Shown here: positions 16,515 through 26,082 of the stretch, in pieces
Numbering within the stretch: the first letter of the stretch is position 1
How the letters are laid out: each line of letters begins with the position of its first letter
NCBI RefSeq assembly: GCF_041916735.1
Contig: NZ_JAYRYY010000001.1
Origin: Zoogloea sp016790385
GTDB taxonomy: Bacteria > Pseudomonadota > Gammaproteobacteria > Burkholderiales > Rhodocyclaceae
Reading direction: 5' to 3' (one strand)
Length of the DNA: 64,000 nt
Made by a program: the position numbers and the translations under genes
Notes under the pieces: generated by a model
The model's input: only the letters and a program-made list of their open reading frames with translations
Databases searched by the model: none
What the model was told of the DNA's origin: nothing

Positions 16515-17561
16515 ATGAAACGATTTTGCTGCGGGGCACTGCTTCTGGCGCCTTGTGTGCTGCCGGCCGGCGCGGCGCCGCTCCTGCCGGCCATGGGCGC
16601 CCGGGGCGATGCCATCACCGTGTCGGGGATCTCATCCGGTGGCTATATGGCGGTGCAGTTCCAGGTGGCCTTTTCCAGTCTGGTCAAGGGCGCCGGCGTG
16701 CTGGCGGCCGGGCCTTACGACTGCGCCGAGGGCAGCACCTGGCGTGCCCTGAACAACTGCATGGCGCCCAAGAGCTGGTCGCCACCTCCAACACCCGACG
16801 CCATCAAGCCGCGCATGGAGTCCCGCGCCCGGCTGGATCTGATCGACCCACCCGCCGGGCTGGCGGACGACAAGGTGTGGGTGATGACCGGCGGTGCCGA
16901 CCACACGGTGGAGCGCCCGGTGGTGGACGCGCTGGTGGCCTTCTACCGGCAGTGGATGCCTGCCGGGGCGATCCGCCTGGTGCCGCTGCCGGATGCGGGC
17001 CACGCCATGATCTCGGTGTCCGATACGCGGCCCAATGCCTGTGACACCTCGGAGCCGCCCTTCATTAACCGCTGTGGTGACTTTGACGCGCCGGGCGAGC
17101 TGCTCGGCCATCTGCTCGGCCCGCTGAAGCCAAGATCCACGGGGCGCCCGGAATCATTGGTGGCCTTTGACCAGCGCCCCTTCATCAAGGGGCCGCCCGC
17201 CGATATCAGCATGGCGGAGCAGGGTTTTGCCTACATTCCGGCGGCCTGCCGCTCGGGTGGTTGTCAGGTGCACGTAGCGTTTCACGGCTGCCGCCAGAGT
17301 GAAGACCAGGTGGGGCGCCGCTTTGTGGAGGGGGCGGGCTACAACGCCTGGGCGGAGAGCAATCGGCTGGTGGTGCTTTACCCGCAGACGGTGGCGCGCA
17401 GCGGGCCGGCTGCGGGCTCCCTGCGCTGGGTGTACAACCCGAAGGGCTGCTGGGACTGGTGGGGCTATGCGTCCCTTGATTACGCCACCCGCAACGGGCC
17501 GCAGATGGCGGCCGTGCGCAAGATGATCGCCCGTCTGGCGGAGCCCCGCGGGCGCTTTTGA
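16515..17561 (+). CDS. Secreted PHB-depolymerase-like esterase
   Basis: A 348-residue alpha/beta-hydrolase with a signal peptide (about 1-22). The lipase box GISSG puts the nucleophile at S40, with acid and base candidates in GGADHTVE and PDAGHAMI, and a second half with VAFHGCRQ typical of the PHB depolymerase/esterase family. ATG 16515 is preferred over 16509 because GGAGG at 16504-16508 is correctly spaced only for it. Whether the substrate is polyhydroxybutyrate or another ester is not determined. Confidence 0.75.
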   Translation: MKRFCCGALLLAPCVLPAGAAPLLPAMGARGDAITVSGISSGGYMAVQFQVAFSSLVKGAGVLAAGPYDCAEGSTWRALNNCMAPKSWSPPPTPDAIKPRMESRARLDLIDPPAGLADDKVWVMTGGADHTVERPVVDALVAFYRQWMPAGAIRLVPLPDAGHAMISVSDTRPNACDTSEPPFINRCGDFDAPGELLGHLLGPLKPRSTGRPESLVAFDQRPFIKGPPADISMAEQGFAYIPAACRSGGCQVHVAFHGCRQSEDQVGRRFVEGAGYNAWAESNRLVVLYPQTVARSGPAAGSLRWVYNPKGCWDWWGYASLDYATRNGPQMAAVRKMIARLAEPRGRF

Positions 17562-17607
17562 GTCGATCTGAAGGGCGGCCCGATGCCGCCCCCTGTCGAT
17601 AGGCGTC

Positions 17608-18384
17608 CTACTTCTCGACGAAGGCGCGTTCGATCACGTAGTCGCCGGGCGCTCCGATGTGGGGCGAAATCCTGAAGCCGCGTGCATCGAGCATCTTGCA
17701 GCAGTCGTCCAGCATGGCCGGGCTGCCGCAGATCATGGCCCGGTCGAGGGCCGGGTCGAGGGGCGGCAGGCCGGTGTCTTCGAAAAACTTGCCGGTGGTG
17801 ATCAGGTCGGTGACACGGCCCTGGTTGCGGAATTCCTCACGGGTCACGGTGGGGTAATACACCAGCTTGTCGCGGACTTCCTCACCGAAGAACTCGTTCC
17901 GGGGCAGGTAGTCTTCGATGAATTCGCTGTAGGCCAGCTCGGACACATAGCGCACGCCGTGGAGCAGCACCACCTTGTCGAAGCGCTCGTAAGTCTCCGG
18001 GTCCTGGATCACGCTCATGAAGGGCGCCAGGCCGGTGCCGGTGGAGAACAGGTAGAGGTTGCGGCCGGGCAGCAGATCGTGGAGCACCAGGGTGCCGGTG
18101 GGCTTCTTGCTCACGACAATGGGGTCGCCGGGCTGGAGGTGCTGTAGACGCGAGGTCAGGGGGCCGTTGGGCACCTTGATGCTGAAGAATTCCAGGTGCT
18201 CTTCATAGTTGGGGCTGGCGATGCTGTAGGCGCGGGTCAGGGGCCGGCCTTCCACCTCCAGGCCGATCATCACGAACTGGCCGTTCTCGAAACGCAGGCC
18301 GGCGTCGCGGGTGACCTTGAAGCTGAAGAGGGAATCGTTCCAGTGATGAACGGACAGAACGGTCTGGGTACTCAGTTTGCTCAT
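17608..18384 (-). CDS. fpr: Ferredoxin-NADP reductase
   Basis: 258 residues, exactly the usual bacterial class length. The FAD motif is RAYSIASPNY, the NADP site STGTGLAPFMS and the end VIERAFVEK. It exchanges electrons between NADPH and ferredoxin or flavodoxin and supports oxidative-stress repair. The ATG at 18384 is chosen from family N-termini (MSKLSTQTVLSVHHWND). It is divergent from the LysR gene at 18484, the same arrangement as fpr-finR in Pseudomonas. Confidence 0.95.
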   Translation of the reverse strand: MSKLSTQTVLSVHHWNDSLFSFKVTRDAGLRFENGQFVMIGLEVEGRPLTRAYSIASPNYEEHLEFFSIKVPNGPLTSRLQHLQPGDPIVVSKKPTGTLVLHDLLPGRNLYLFSTGTGLAPFMSVIQDPETYERFDKVVLLHGVRYVSELAYSEFIEDYLPRNEFFGEEVRDKLVYYPTVTREEFRNQGRVTDLITTGKFFEDTGLPPLDPALDRAMICGSPAMLDDCCKMLDARGFRISPHIGAPGDYVIERAFVEK

Positions 18385-18483
18385 GACGTGGCCTGCGGGT
18401 GGTGGTGTTGATGTGCCCATTTTAGTCAGTGCCGTTAATCTGTAAAATGGATTGTATTGATATATATATTCCAATTTGTAGAT

Positions 18484-19410
18484 ATGAAGTACACCCTGCG
18501 TCAGCTTGAGATCTTCCTCGCCGTGGCTCGCCACGAAAGCGTGTCCCGGGCCGCGGAGGAGCTGTCCCTGTCCCAGTCGGCCACCAGCACGGCCCTGGGC
18601 GAGTTGGAGCGGCAGTTCGACACCCAGCTTTTTGATCGTATCGGCAAGGCTCTGCGCCTCAACGAACTCGGTCAGGTGGTACAGCCCCACGCGGTTCAGC
18701 TCATCGAACATGCCCGGGAGATCGAGGCCCTGCTGGCCCGGCAGACCGATTTCGGCCCTCTCCAGATCGGCGCAACGCTGACGGTCGGCAACTATCTGGC
18801 CACGCTGATCGCTGCCGACTTCCTGCGGCTTCATCCGAGTGCCCGGGTGAAGCTGACCGTTCACAATTCGGCCACCATCGTCCAGCAGCTGACCCGTTAT
18901 GAACTCGACCTGGGGCTGATCGAGGGGAGCTGTCGCCATCCGGATCTGCTTGTCGAACCCTGGGTTGAGGACGAACTGGTGGCGTTCTGCGCACCGGGGC
19001 ATGCCATGGCCCATGGGCGCCAGGCGGATATGGACGAACTCGCCGCCCAGGACTGGATCCTGCGGGAGATCGGCTCGGGCACCCGGGAGACGTTCGATCA
19101 GGCCATGCGGCATTTCCCGGGGGAGCTGAAGGTGCGCATGGAGCTGGAACACACCGAGGCGATCAAGCGCGCGGTGGAAAGCGGGCTCGGCGTGGGCTGT
19201 GTCTCGCGGCTGGCGCTGCGCGATGCCTTTCGCCGCGGCAGCCTCGTTCCCATCGACACGCCGCAACTCGACCTGCGCCGCCAATTTCAGTTTGTGACCC
19301 ACAAGCGCAAGCATGTAACCGCCGGCATGCGCGAATTCATTGCCCAGTGCCGGCGGATGACGGCCGGGGTGGCACGCAGTGACCTGATTGATCTGCCCTT
19401 CATTCCGTGA
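18484..19410 (+). CDS. finR: LysR-family regulator, FinR-like
   Basis: 308 residues with an N-terminal winged helix (LRQLEIFLAVARHESVSRAA) and a periplasmic-binding-like effector domain. The ATG at 18484 gives the normal LysR N-terminus; the frame opens earlier at 18457. The 99-bp divergent spacer with fpr is AT-rich (TTGATATATATATTCCAA around 18458-18475) and probably holds the operator. In Pseudomonas putida the LysR protein FinR activates fpr under oxidative stress. The same role is inferred here. Confidence 0.8.
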   Translation: MKYTLRQLEIFLAVARHESVSRAAEELSLSQSATSTALGELERQFDTQLFDRIGKALRLNELGQVVQPHAVQLIEHAREIEALLARQTDFGPLQIGATLTVGNYLATLIAADFLRLHPSARVKLTVHNSATIVQQLTRYELDLGLIEGSCRHPDLLVEPWVEDELVAFCAPGHAMAHGRQADMDELAAQDWILREIGSGTRETFDQAMRHFPGELKVRMELEHTEAIKRAVESGLGVGCVSRLALRDAFRRGSLVPIDTPQLDLRRQFQFVTHKRKHVTAGMREFIAQCRRMTAGVARSDLIDLPFIP

Positions 19411-19465
19411 GCGGCCCGTGCCTGTGGGAATGTTTGCGGGAATTCACACAGAGCGTGGGCAAGCC

Positions 19466-19807
19466 TGTGGACAAGATGTGGGGGGCGCCGTCATCTGCCG
19501 GACACAAAAGGACTTTTTACCGCTGCTTAAAAATAGGGCAACTTTGTCGCTTTCGAAGTTTGAATAGTTTTTATCTATACACAAAAATCGGGGGATAGAC
19601 TGTGGACAATCTGTGTGGCAATGCTTAAGTTAATTGATATTAAAGGATAAAATCGCGTTGCCTCAAAATCAGGCAACGGCCTCGCAGCCTGCCTGGAGGT
19701 GTTTTTATCCCCCGCCCACGTGGGAAAGGATGTGGACAAACTGTGGGGTTGGGCAGCAAGACCTTCACCCGTAAGGGTTTTGTCTCGCTGCTCAAAAAGG
19801 AGGCAGG
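19466..19807 (+). repeat. Three-unit array of DnaA-box-like repeats
   Basis: TGTGGACAA occurs at 19466, 19601 and 19731 (spacing 135 and 130 bp), each followed by nnTGTGkGG. Exactly 55 bp after each box start comes a 22-bp block (19521, 19656, 19786) of the form CGyTGCy-yAAAA-GGCA. GTTTTTATC occurs at offsets 101 and 100 in the first two units. TGTGGACAA is the reverse complement of TTGTCCACA, one base from a DnaA box; CTATACACA at 19575 is another near match. The 474-bp gap 19411-19884 contains no gene. Confidence 0.7.
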
Positions 19808-19884
19808 GGCGCGGGCGAGGTTGGGCGCCGACCTGTTCCGCCTTTGCTAGAATCGCCGCCACGCCCGCCTTTCTGTCGCCTTCC

Positions 19885-21666
19885 ATGACCTCTCCCATCC
19901 GCTACACCATTCAGGCCGTTCATCCTGCGGCCCACTTGTTTGAAGTCAGCCTGCACCTCGACGACCCGGACCCGGCCGGGCAGGTGTTGTCCTTGCCGGC
20001 GTGGATTCCCGGCAGCTACATGATTCGCGAGTTCGCCCGAAACATCGTCAGATTTTCGGCCATGGCTGGCGGGCGGACGCTGAAGGTCAGGCGGCACGAC
20101 AAGCACACCTGGCAACTGCCGGCGGGCATCAATGGCCCGGTGACGGTGAATTACACGGTATATGCCTGGGATCTTTCCGTGCGCACGGCTCACCTGGATC
20201 AGACCCATGGCTTTTTCAACGGCACCAGCGTCTTCCTGTGTGCCCGGGGCCGCGAGGGGCGGGCACACCTGGTGGATATTCGCCCGCCGGCGGGCATGGA
20301 GGATGCAGGCTGGCGGGTGGCCACCAGCCTGCCCGAAGCGGAAGGCGAGGACGGGGCGGCCGAGCGCTACGGCTTCGGCCTCTACCGCGCACCGGACTAC
20401 GACGCGCTGATCGATCACCCGGTGGAGATGGGCCGCTTCAGCCTGGCCGAATTCGATGCCTGCGGTGTGCCCCACGCGGTGGCCATCACCGGCCGCCACG
20501 ACTGCGACCTGCGACGTCTGGTGGACGATCTCAAACCCATCTGCGAGGCGCAGATCCGCCTGTTTGGCGAGCCGGCGCCAATGGACCGTTACGTGTTTCT
20601 GGTGATGGCCGTGGGGGAGGGCTACGGCGGGCTCGAACACCGGGCGTCCACCGCCCTGCTTTGCAGCCGCGCGGATCTGCCTTATGTGGGCATGGACGCG
20701 CCGGGCGAGGGCTATCGCCAGTTTCTGGGCCTGTGCAGCCACGAGTACTTCCACACCTGGAACGTCAAGCGGATCAAGCCGGCGGCCTTCGTGCCCTACG
20801 ATCTGTCGCAGGAGAACTACACCCGCCTGTTGTGGGCCTTTGAAGGCTTTACCTCGTACTACGACGATCTCATGCTGGTGCGCAGTGGGCGCATCAGCGT
20901 GGCGGACTACCTGGGGCTGCTCGGCAAGACCATCACCCAGGTGCACAAGGGCAGCGGCCGCCGCAAGCAGAGCGTGGCGGAGTCGTCCTTTGACGCATGG
21001 ACGAAGTATTACCGCCAGGACGAGAACAGCCCCAACGCCATCGTCAGCTACTACACCAAAGGCTCACTGGTGGCCTTGCTCCTCGATCTGCGCCTGCGCG
21101 CCGAGAGCAGTGGCGCCCGCAGCCTCGACGACCTGATGCGTGCCCTGTGGGTGCGCCACGGGCAGACGGGGCTTGGGGTGGCCGAGGACGGCCTGTTTGC
21201 CCTTGCGGCGGAGATCGGGGGTGCGGAGACAGGCCATTGGCTTCGGGCTATGGTGGAGGGCACCGATGAACTGCCCCTCGAAAGCTGGCTGAAGCGGGTG
21301 GATGTGAACCTGGCCTGGGAAGCTTCCGCAACGGGGGTCGGTCTGGGCGTGCGCACTGCGGCCGATGGCGATGCCCTGCGCCTGGCCAATGTGTTCGACG
21401 GCGGTGCGGCCCAGGCGGCCGGCCTGTCGGCGGGGGATGTGCTGGTGGCCCTGGACGGCCTGAAGGTGAATTCGGGCAATCTCGACAAGCTCTTGACCCG
21501 CCGCCTGCCGGGCGAGGAGGTGGAGATCCACGCCTTCCGCCGGGATGAGCTGATGCGCTTTGAAGTAATTCTTCAGGAGGCGCCTCGGGACACGGCGAAA
21601 CTGAGCCTGGCGGAGGGCGGCAGCCCGGCGCACCGGGCGCTCAGGGCGGGCTGGCTGGAGCGCTGA
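19885..21666 (+). CDS. M61-family metallopeptidase with PDZ domain
   Basis: 593 residues. An N-terminal beta domain is followed by a thermolysin-like catalytic domain with HEYFH and the downstream E of AFEGFTSYYDD, and a C-terminal PDZ domain (DGGAAQAAGLSAGDVLVALDG). It matches the M61 glycyl aminopeptidase family. The ATG at 19885 gives the typical start IRYTIQAVHPAAHLFEV; the frame is open upstream through the repeat array but that part looks non-coding. No signal peptide is evident. Confidence 0.88.
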   Translation: MTSPIRYTIQAVHPAAHLFEVSLHLDDPDPAGQVLSLPAWIPGSYMIREFARNIVRFSAMAGGRTLKVRRHDKHTWQLPAGINGPVTVNYTVYAWDLSVRTAHLDQTHGFFNGTSVFLCARGREGRAHLVDIRPPAGMEDAGWRVATSLPEAEGEDGAAERYGFGLYRAPDYDALIDHPVEMGRFSLAEFDACGVPHAVAITGRHDCDLRRLVDDLKPICEAQIRLFGEPAPMDRYVFLVMAVGEGYGGLEHRASTALLCSRADLPYVGMDAPGEGYRQFLGLCSHEYFHTWNVKRIKPAAFVPYDLSQENYTRLLWAFEGFTSYYDDLMLVRSGRISVADYLGLLGKTITQVHKGSGRRKQSVAESSFDAWTKYYRQDENSPNAIVSYYTKGSLVALLLDLRLRAESSGARSLDDLMRALWVRHGQTGLGVAEDGLFALAAEIGGAETGHWLRAMVEGTDELPLESWLKRVDVNLAWEASATGVGLGVRTAADGDALRLANVFDGGAAQAAGLSAGDVLVALDGLKVNSGNLDKLLTRRLPGEEVEIHAFRRDELMRFEVILQEAPRDTAKLSLAEGGSPAHRALRAGWLER

Positions 21667-21672
21667 AGCCGT

Positions 21673-22368
21673 TCAGAGAAAGCGGTCGGGGGTCAGGCGC
21701 AGGCCAAAGGAAAACCAGCGGTTATCGGACGGACCGTGCAGCTCGCGGCCGATGGTGGCGTCCACCTGGACACGTTCGGGCACGATGGCAAAGCGGGCAC
21801 CCATCTGCCAGAAGGGGCCATTGCGGTTGTCGCCGAAGGCCTCGGCAATGGCGGTGATACGCTGGCTCACGTGAAACTCACCGCCCACGCCCCAGGTCAG
21901 GCGGTGGTCACCGGTGGCCTTGTCCTTCAGCCAGCCGAGGTTGTGGTGGAGCACGACCTTATCATCGGCAAAGGAGTAGGAGACCGGCACATAGACGAAG
22001 GTGTTGCCAAGCAGGTTGGGGCCGGGATTGATGTCCGGATGCTGCACGCTGCCTGCGGCGAGGCCCCATCCCCAGCCATTGGTCTCCAGCGGGCGGAAAA
22101 GGGTCTTGAACTGGAACATGTAGTCCCGGGTGGCGCTCTCGCCGCTGTTCTTCGCCCGCCCGCCGCCAAGTGTGAACTCCAGATTGCCCCACGGGTTGCA
22201 GGCCGGCAGGGCCCACACTTCACGGCTTTCCGGATAGACCCGCATCCAGCTTTCGAGTTGGCAACTTCCGGCCGTGGTCATGCGGGCGTCGTCGGTGACA
22301 AAAGGGCGGGCGGCCAGGGCGGGCAGGGTGACGGCCTGGAACAGGCCCAGGAGGGCGAGTTTTCTCAT
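21673..22368 (-). CDS. Exported protein, probable outer-membrane barrel
   Basis: 231 residues with a signal peptide (1-20, ending LAARPFVTDD). The body has alternating hydrophobic strands and resembles MetA-pathway-of-phenol-degradation or similar transporter-like barrel proteins, starting RPFVTDDARMTTAGSCQLESW. It ends with a Leu rather than Phe. It is the last gene of a leftward run lexA-imuA-imuB-MATE, 24 bp after the MATE gene, and is convergent with the M61 gene with only 6 bp between stops. Confidence 0.6.
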   Translation of the reverse strand: MRKLALLGLFQAVTLPALAARPFVTDDARMTTAGSCQLESWMRVYPESREVWALPACNPWGNLEFTLGGGRAKNSGESATRDYMFQFKTLFRPLETNGWGWGLAAGSVQHPDINPGPNLLGNTFVYVPVSYSFADDKVVLHHNLGWLKDKATGDHRLTWGVGGEFHVSQRITAIAEAFGDNRNGPFWQMGARFAIVPERVQVDATIGRELHGPSDNRWFSFGLRLTPDRFL

Positions 22369-22392
22369 GGTGCGAAGTGTGGGGTCGGCCTG

Positions 22393-23772
22393 TTATGCCG
22401 GTGTGACAGGCCTAAGCCCGTTGCGCGAGACGATGTGCAGGTAGGTGCCGAAGAGTAGCGCGGCGGCCATGTTGCTGAGCACGCAGGCCTGCCAGAAGCC
22501 GGCCACCCCCTGGGGCGGCAGCAGGCTGCCGAGGCCGTGATAGGCCAGCCCATAGCCCCCCGCGAGGCCGATGCCCCAGAAGCACAGGGTATGCACGAGC
22601 ATCGGGCCGAAGGTGATCTTGTAACCGCGCAGGGCATGGGCGGCGACGGTCTGGATGGCGTCGAAGAACTGGTACAGGCAGATGTAGATCACCAGAGATA
22701 CGGCGAGGCGGCTGACCGCCGGATCGGCGGTGTAGGCCATGATCAGGGTGTCGCGATACAGCCAGGCGACGATGCTGACCAGGGTGGACAGGCCGGTGGC
22801 CAGCAGGATGCCAACCCGCGCGGCCTGCCGGGCGGCGTGCCCGTCCCGGGCGCCCAGGGCCTGGCCGACCAGCACCAGGGTGGCGATGGCCAGGGCCAGG
22901 GGCAGCATGTAGATGAGGGCCGAGAGGTTGCCGACAATGCGGTGGCCTGCCACCACCGTGGCGCCCAGCCGGGCCACCAGCAGGGCGATCAGGGTGAAGG
23001 CGGTGATCTCGACAAAGCTGGAAAAGCCCATGGGCAGGCCGAGGCGCAACAGTTCGCCGATGGGCCCGGCGCGGGGGCGTGTCCACCGGGAGAACAGCTG
23101 GTAGGGCGCGTAAGCCGGGGTGCGCAGCACATGCAGAGCGGCACACAGCAGGGCAAGCCAGCCCATACAGGCGCTCGACACGGCGCAGCCGCTGCCCCCG
23201 AGGGCCGGGATGCCCGGCAAAGACCCGTTGATCAGGGCCCAGGAGAGGGGGATGTGTACGGCGGTGGTGGTCAGGCTGATCGCCATCAACACCCGGGTGC
23301 GGCCCAGGGCATTGGTAAAGGCGTAAAAGGTGCGGTAGAGCAGCACAGCGGGCAGCCCCCAGGCGATGGTCGTCAGGTAGTCCCGGGCGCCGGCCTCCAC
23401 TTCCGGGCTGATCTCGGAGAGCTGCATCAGCCAGTCGGGGTGGCGCAGGAACAGCACCGCCGGGATCGCCAGGGCCAGGGCCAGCCAGAAACCCTGCTGC
23501 ACCGCCGGCCCGATGGCGTCCGTGCGCCCGGCCCCCACATGATGGGCCACGGTGGGCGCCACCGCCTGGAGGATGCCAACCATCAGCATCACGATGGAGA
23601 TGTAGATCCCGCTGCCGACGGCCACGGCGGCGAGGTCGGTGGTGCCGTAGCGGCCGGTCAGGACGGTGTCGCTGACCATCTGCGTCATCGAGGACAGCTG
23701 GGCGATCAGTACCGGCCAGGCGAGGTCGATGATGCGGCGGGCGAGGCCGGGCTGGGGGGTGGTCGGGCTCAT
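22393..23772 (-). CDS. MATE-family multidrug efflux protein
   Basis: 459 residues and twelve predicted helices in two six-helix halves. The N-terminus (IIDLAWPVLIAQLSSMTQMVSDTVLTGRYG is the first conserved block, about residues 12-41) and the second-half G-A-x-GH region are typical of NorM-like Na+/H+-drug antiporters. It follows imuB by 84 bp on the same strand, so it could be read from the lexA promoter, although a separate promoter cannot be excluded. Confidence 0.88.
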   Translation of the reverse strand: MSPTTPQPGLARRIIDLAWPVLIAQLSSMTQMVSDTVLTGRYGTTDLAAVAVGSGIYISIVMLMVGILQAVAPTVAHHVGAGRTDAIGPAVQQGFWLALALAIPAVLFLRHPDWLMQLSEISPEVEAGARDYLTTIAWGLPAVLLYRTFYAFTNALGRTRVLMAISLTTTAVHIPLSWALINGSLPGIPALGGSGCAVSSACMGWLALLCAALHVLRTPAYAPYQLFSRWTRPRAGPIGELLRLGLPMGFSSFVEITAFTLIALLVARLGATVVAGHRIVGNLSALIYMLPLALAIATLVLVGQALGARDGHAARQAARVGILLATGLSTLVSIVAWLYRDTLIMAYTADPAVSRLAVSLVIYICLYQFFDAIQTVAAHALRGYKITFGPMLVHTLCFWGIGLAGGYGLAYHGLGSLLPPQGVAGFWQACVLSNMAAALLFGTYLHIVSRNGLRPVTPA

Positions 23773-23856
23773 GGGGGGCGTAGTTTATCGATTCCCAGGT
23801 GCGCGGCAGAGTTTGTGAAGAAAGCGCACCACGCAGCGTGGTTTATCTCCACGCCC

Positions 23857-25329
23857 TCAACTGAAATAGCCGTGGACGAACCAGCCGTGGGGTGGCAGAC
23901 GTTCCTGGAAGATCCACACCAGGCAGTCGTCGTGGCCGCGGGCCACGAAGTAGTCCCGCTGAACCTCTGCCCCGGGGCCGTCCCACCAGCCGGCTTCGAT
24001 GCGTTCGGGCCCGGCAAGGAGGCTTTCTGCCGGGGGCCGGGCCATGGGGCGCGGGGTGGGCAGCAACCACAAGGGGCGCGGCGACGAAGGCAGGCTGTGG
24101 GGGTCGGGGGGCGTCGACCGGTCGGCGGCGAAGGGTTCAGTCCAACGCCAGGCCCGTTCCGGGCGGTGGTCCGGATGGGTGGCAAGGCAACGCACGGCAT
24201 CGTGGCCAAGACGGGCGCGCAGGGTGGCAAGGAGCAATCCCGGGTCTCCCTGCCGGCCATCGTCACCATCGAAAAGATCCGTGCGGGGTGGGATGAGCAG
24301 GCAAGGGCCATCGGCCTCCAGGCGCAGGGTATCCACCGGCGCGGGCAAGGGGCTGCGGGTGAGGTGCTCGCGGGCCAGTAGCTGGCAACGGGCCATGTCC
24401 CGCGACAGGGCGCCCAGGACGATCTCCAGGGCATCCTCGCGGCTCTCGTGCCCCGGGCGATGGTGTTCATACTCAAGCACCAGGGTGAAGCGTTCCAGCC
24501 CGGCCTGGCGGGCGTCCAGCCAGCCGGAAAGCCCTGCGAGCAGGCGGCGCACGCCGAACAGCAGAGTGTCCACCTGGTCGGTGGGCGCCGGCAGGGGCAG
24601 GCGGGCGGCATAGCGTTCGGGGGGCACGAACCAGGGGCGTGGGTCGGGAACGATGGCGTAGGCCCGATCGAGCTGGGTGGTGACCGCCCGGGCGTGGCGT
24701 CGGGCCAGGCCGCTGCGGGGCAGACGCCGCACCTCGGCCAGACGATGAATGCCTATGCCGGCGAGCAGGTTGAGGTTGTCCGCCGTCACCCCATCGCAGC
24801 CGTCACCCAGGACGGCGATGGGCAGGGGGTCGAGGCTGTCCGCCAGCTCCCCTTCCGAGTCGATCAGGCTTCCCGGGGTGCAGCGGGCCAGCCAGCGTGC
24901 CGCCAGCGGGGTGGGGGCAACGGCCAGTTGCCCGGTAAAACCAAGTTCGCCCAGGCCTTGATCGATGGTGGCACACAGGGGGGCGAGCCCGCCAAAGAGG
25001 CGCAGGCTGGCGCGGATCTCGAGCAGCAGGGTGTCGGGCGGGTCGATGCTGACGGTGGAGGTGAAGCGTCCGGCCCAGGTGGCGATCTCGGTCAGGGCTG
25101 CGTCTTCGAGGGCGGGGGCACGCTCCCGCAGGTTCAACTGGGGAGCGAGGGCCAGCGCACTGGCGCGGCTGATCCCCGCTGCCACGCCACAGGCCATGGC
25201 CGCCGGATTGGCGGCCAGCACGCGCAGCTGCGGACGGGGGCCGAGAATGGCCAGCGGGCCGGTATCACTGCGTCCTCGTGTGAACACCTGCAAGGCCAGA
25301 TCGGGCAGGACGAGGGCGCACCAGAGCAT
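23857..25329 (-). CDS. imuB: ImuB, catalytically inactive Y-family polymerase-like protein
   Basis: 490 residues. The start at 25329 gives MLWCALVLPDLALQVF. It has the Y-family fold (palm/finger-like N-terminal part and an IGIHRLAEVRRLPRSGLARR helix-hairpin region) but lacks the acidic triad of active polymerases. ImuB is the clamp-binding scaffold of the SOS mutasome ImuA-ImuB-DnaE2. Its start overlaps imuA by 65 bp, indicating coupling. No dnaE2 follows; a MATE gene is next. Confidence 0.9.
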   Translation of the reverse strand: MLWCALVLPDLALQVFTRGRSDTGPLAILGPRPQLRVLAANPAAMACGVAAGISRASALALAPQLNLRERAPALEDAALTEIATWAGRFTSTVSIDPPDTLLLEIRASLRLFGGLAPLCATIDQGLGELGFTGQLAVAPTPLAARWLARCTPGSLIDSEGELADSLDPLPIAVLGDGCDGVTADNLNLLAGIGIHRLAEVRRLPRSGLARRHARAVTTQLDRAYAIVPDPRPWFVPPERYAARLPLPAPTDQVDTLLFGVRRLLAGLSGWLDARQAGLERFTLVLEYEHHRPGHESREDALEIVLGALSRDMARCQLLAREHLTRSPLPAPVDTLRLEADGPCLLIPPRTDLFDGDDGRQGDPGLLLATLRARLGHDAVRCLATHPDHRPERAWRWTEPFAADRSTPPDPHSLPSSPRPLWLLPTPRPMARPPAESLLAGPERIEAGWWDGPGAEVQRDYFVARGHDDCLVWIFQERLPPHGWFVHGYFS

Positions 25330-26056
25330 GGACGGAAACCTGTGGGGCGGAGTGAGGGCGGGAGGATGGCGAGGCATGCTCGCCCTCTGCCGCGACGGCC
25401 AGATCGGGGCGGGGATAGGCGGCAGACCAGGGCAGCACGAGATCCACGGGGGCGGCGAGCATGGGCCCGCGGCGCTTGAGCACACGGATACGAACGCCGC
25501 CGGGGGCGGCATTCAATTCAAGGCGCAGCACGGCCGGGGATGCCTGGCGGGCGACACCGGCCGGCCGCAACACGATCAAGGGGGTGGCGCTGTCTTCCGC
25601 CGCCAGCTGGAGTCGGCGCAGGGCGGCCATGTCGGCTTCGGCCAGCCACAGCAGGACGATCTCGCAGCTGCGCGAGGCCAGGGCCTGGCGGCAGGCCCAG
25701 CGGGCATGGGCCGGGCTTTCGGCCTGAACCAGCAGCAGACGCCCGAGGGGGACGCCCGCTGCGGCGAGAGCCGGTGCGTAGGGCAGGCCGGGTGGTGCGA
25801 TGCAAAGCCCCCAGCGCCCGACGGGAATGTTGCGCAGTTGAGGGAGCAGGAGCCCCAGCTCGCCGACACCGAAATGGGGGATCAACAGCTCGGTGAGGGC
25901 ACCCGCCGGCCATCCGCCTCCGGGCAGCACGGCGTCCAGGGCCGGATGGCCGGTGGGGCGCCCGGGGGCTGCTTCGACGGCCAGCCGGTCACCCCGCCAG
26001 ACCAGATGGTCGAGGGCGGCGAGGGCTGTGGCGGAGAGGGCTGCCGGGGTGGCCAT
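25265..26056 (-). CDS. imuA: ImuA, RecA-like SOS mutagenesis protein
   Basis: 263 residues, related to SulA/RecA-core proteins. It has the family-typical GHPALDAVLPGGGWPAGALTELL and a central LLVQAESPAHARWACRQAL. It acts with ImuB in damage-induced mutagenesis. It lies 26 bp after lexA and overlaps imuB by 65 bp, so lexA-imuA-imuB is one operon. Confidence 0.9.
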   Translation of the reverse strand: MATPAALSATALAALDHLVWRGDRLAVEAAPGRPTGHPALDAVLPGGGWPAGALTELLIPHFGVGELGLLLPQLRNIPVGRWGLCIAPPGLPYAPALAAAGVPLGRLLLVQAESPAHARWACRQALASRSCEIVLLWLAEADMAALRRLQLAAEDSATPLIVLRPAGVARQASPAVLRLELNAAPGGVRIRVLKRRGPMLAAPVDLVLPWSAAYPRPDLAVAAEGEHASPSSRPHSAPQVSVHALVRPRPARSGLAGVHTRTQ

Positions 26057-26082
26057 GGTGCTTGCGTGCGGGAGCCGACGGC

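Noticed and set aside
17573..17591. GGGCGGC/GCCGCCC stem between the esterase and fpr as a terminator
   Set aside because: No T-run; ordinary for this base composition.
19466..19807. CRISPR array
   Set aside because: Units are 130-135 bp, diverged, and spacers contain conserved blocks at fixed offsets; no cas genes.
19411..19884. Chromosomal replication origin
   Set aside because: DnaA-like boxes and an AT-rich stretch are present, but the boxes deviate from consensus and no dnaA, dnaN or gyrB is nearby; kept only as a repeat array.
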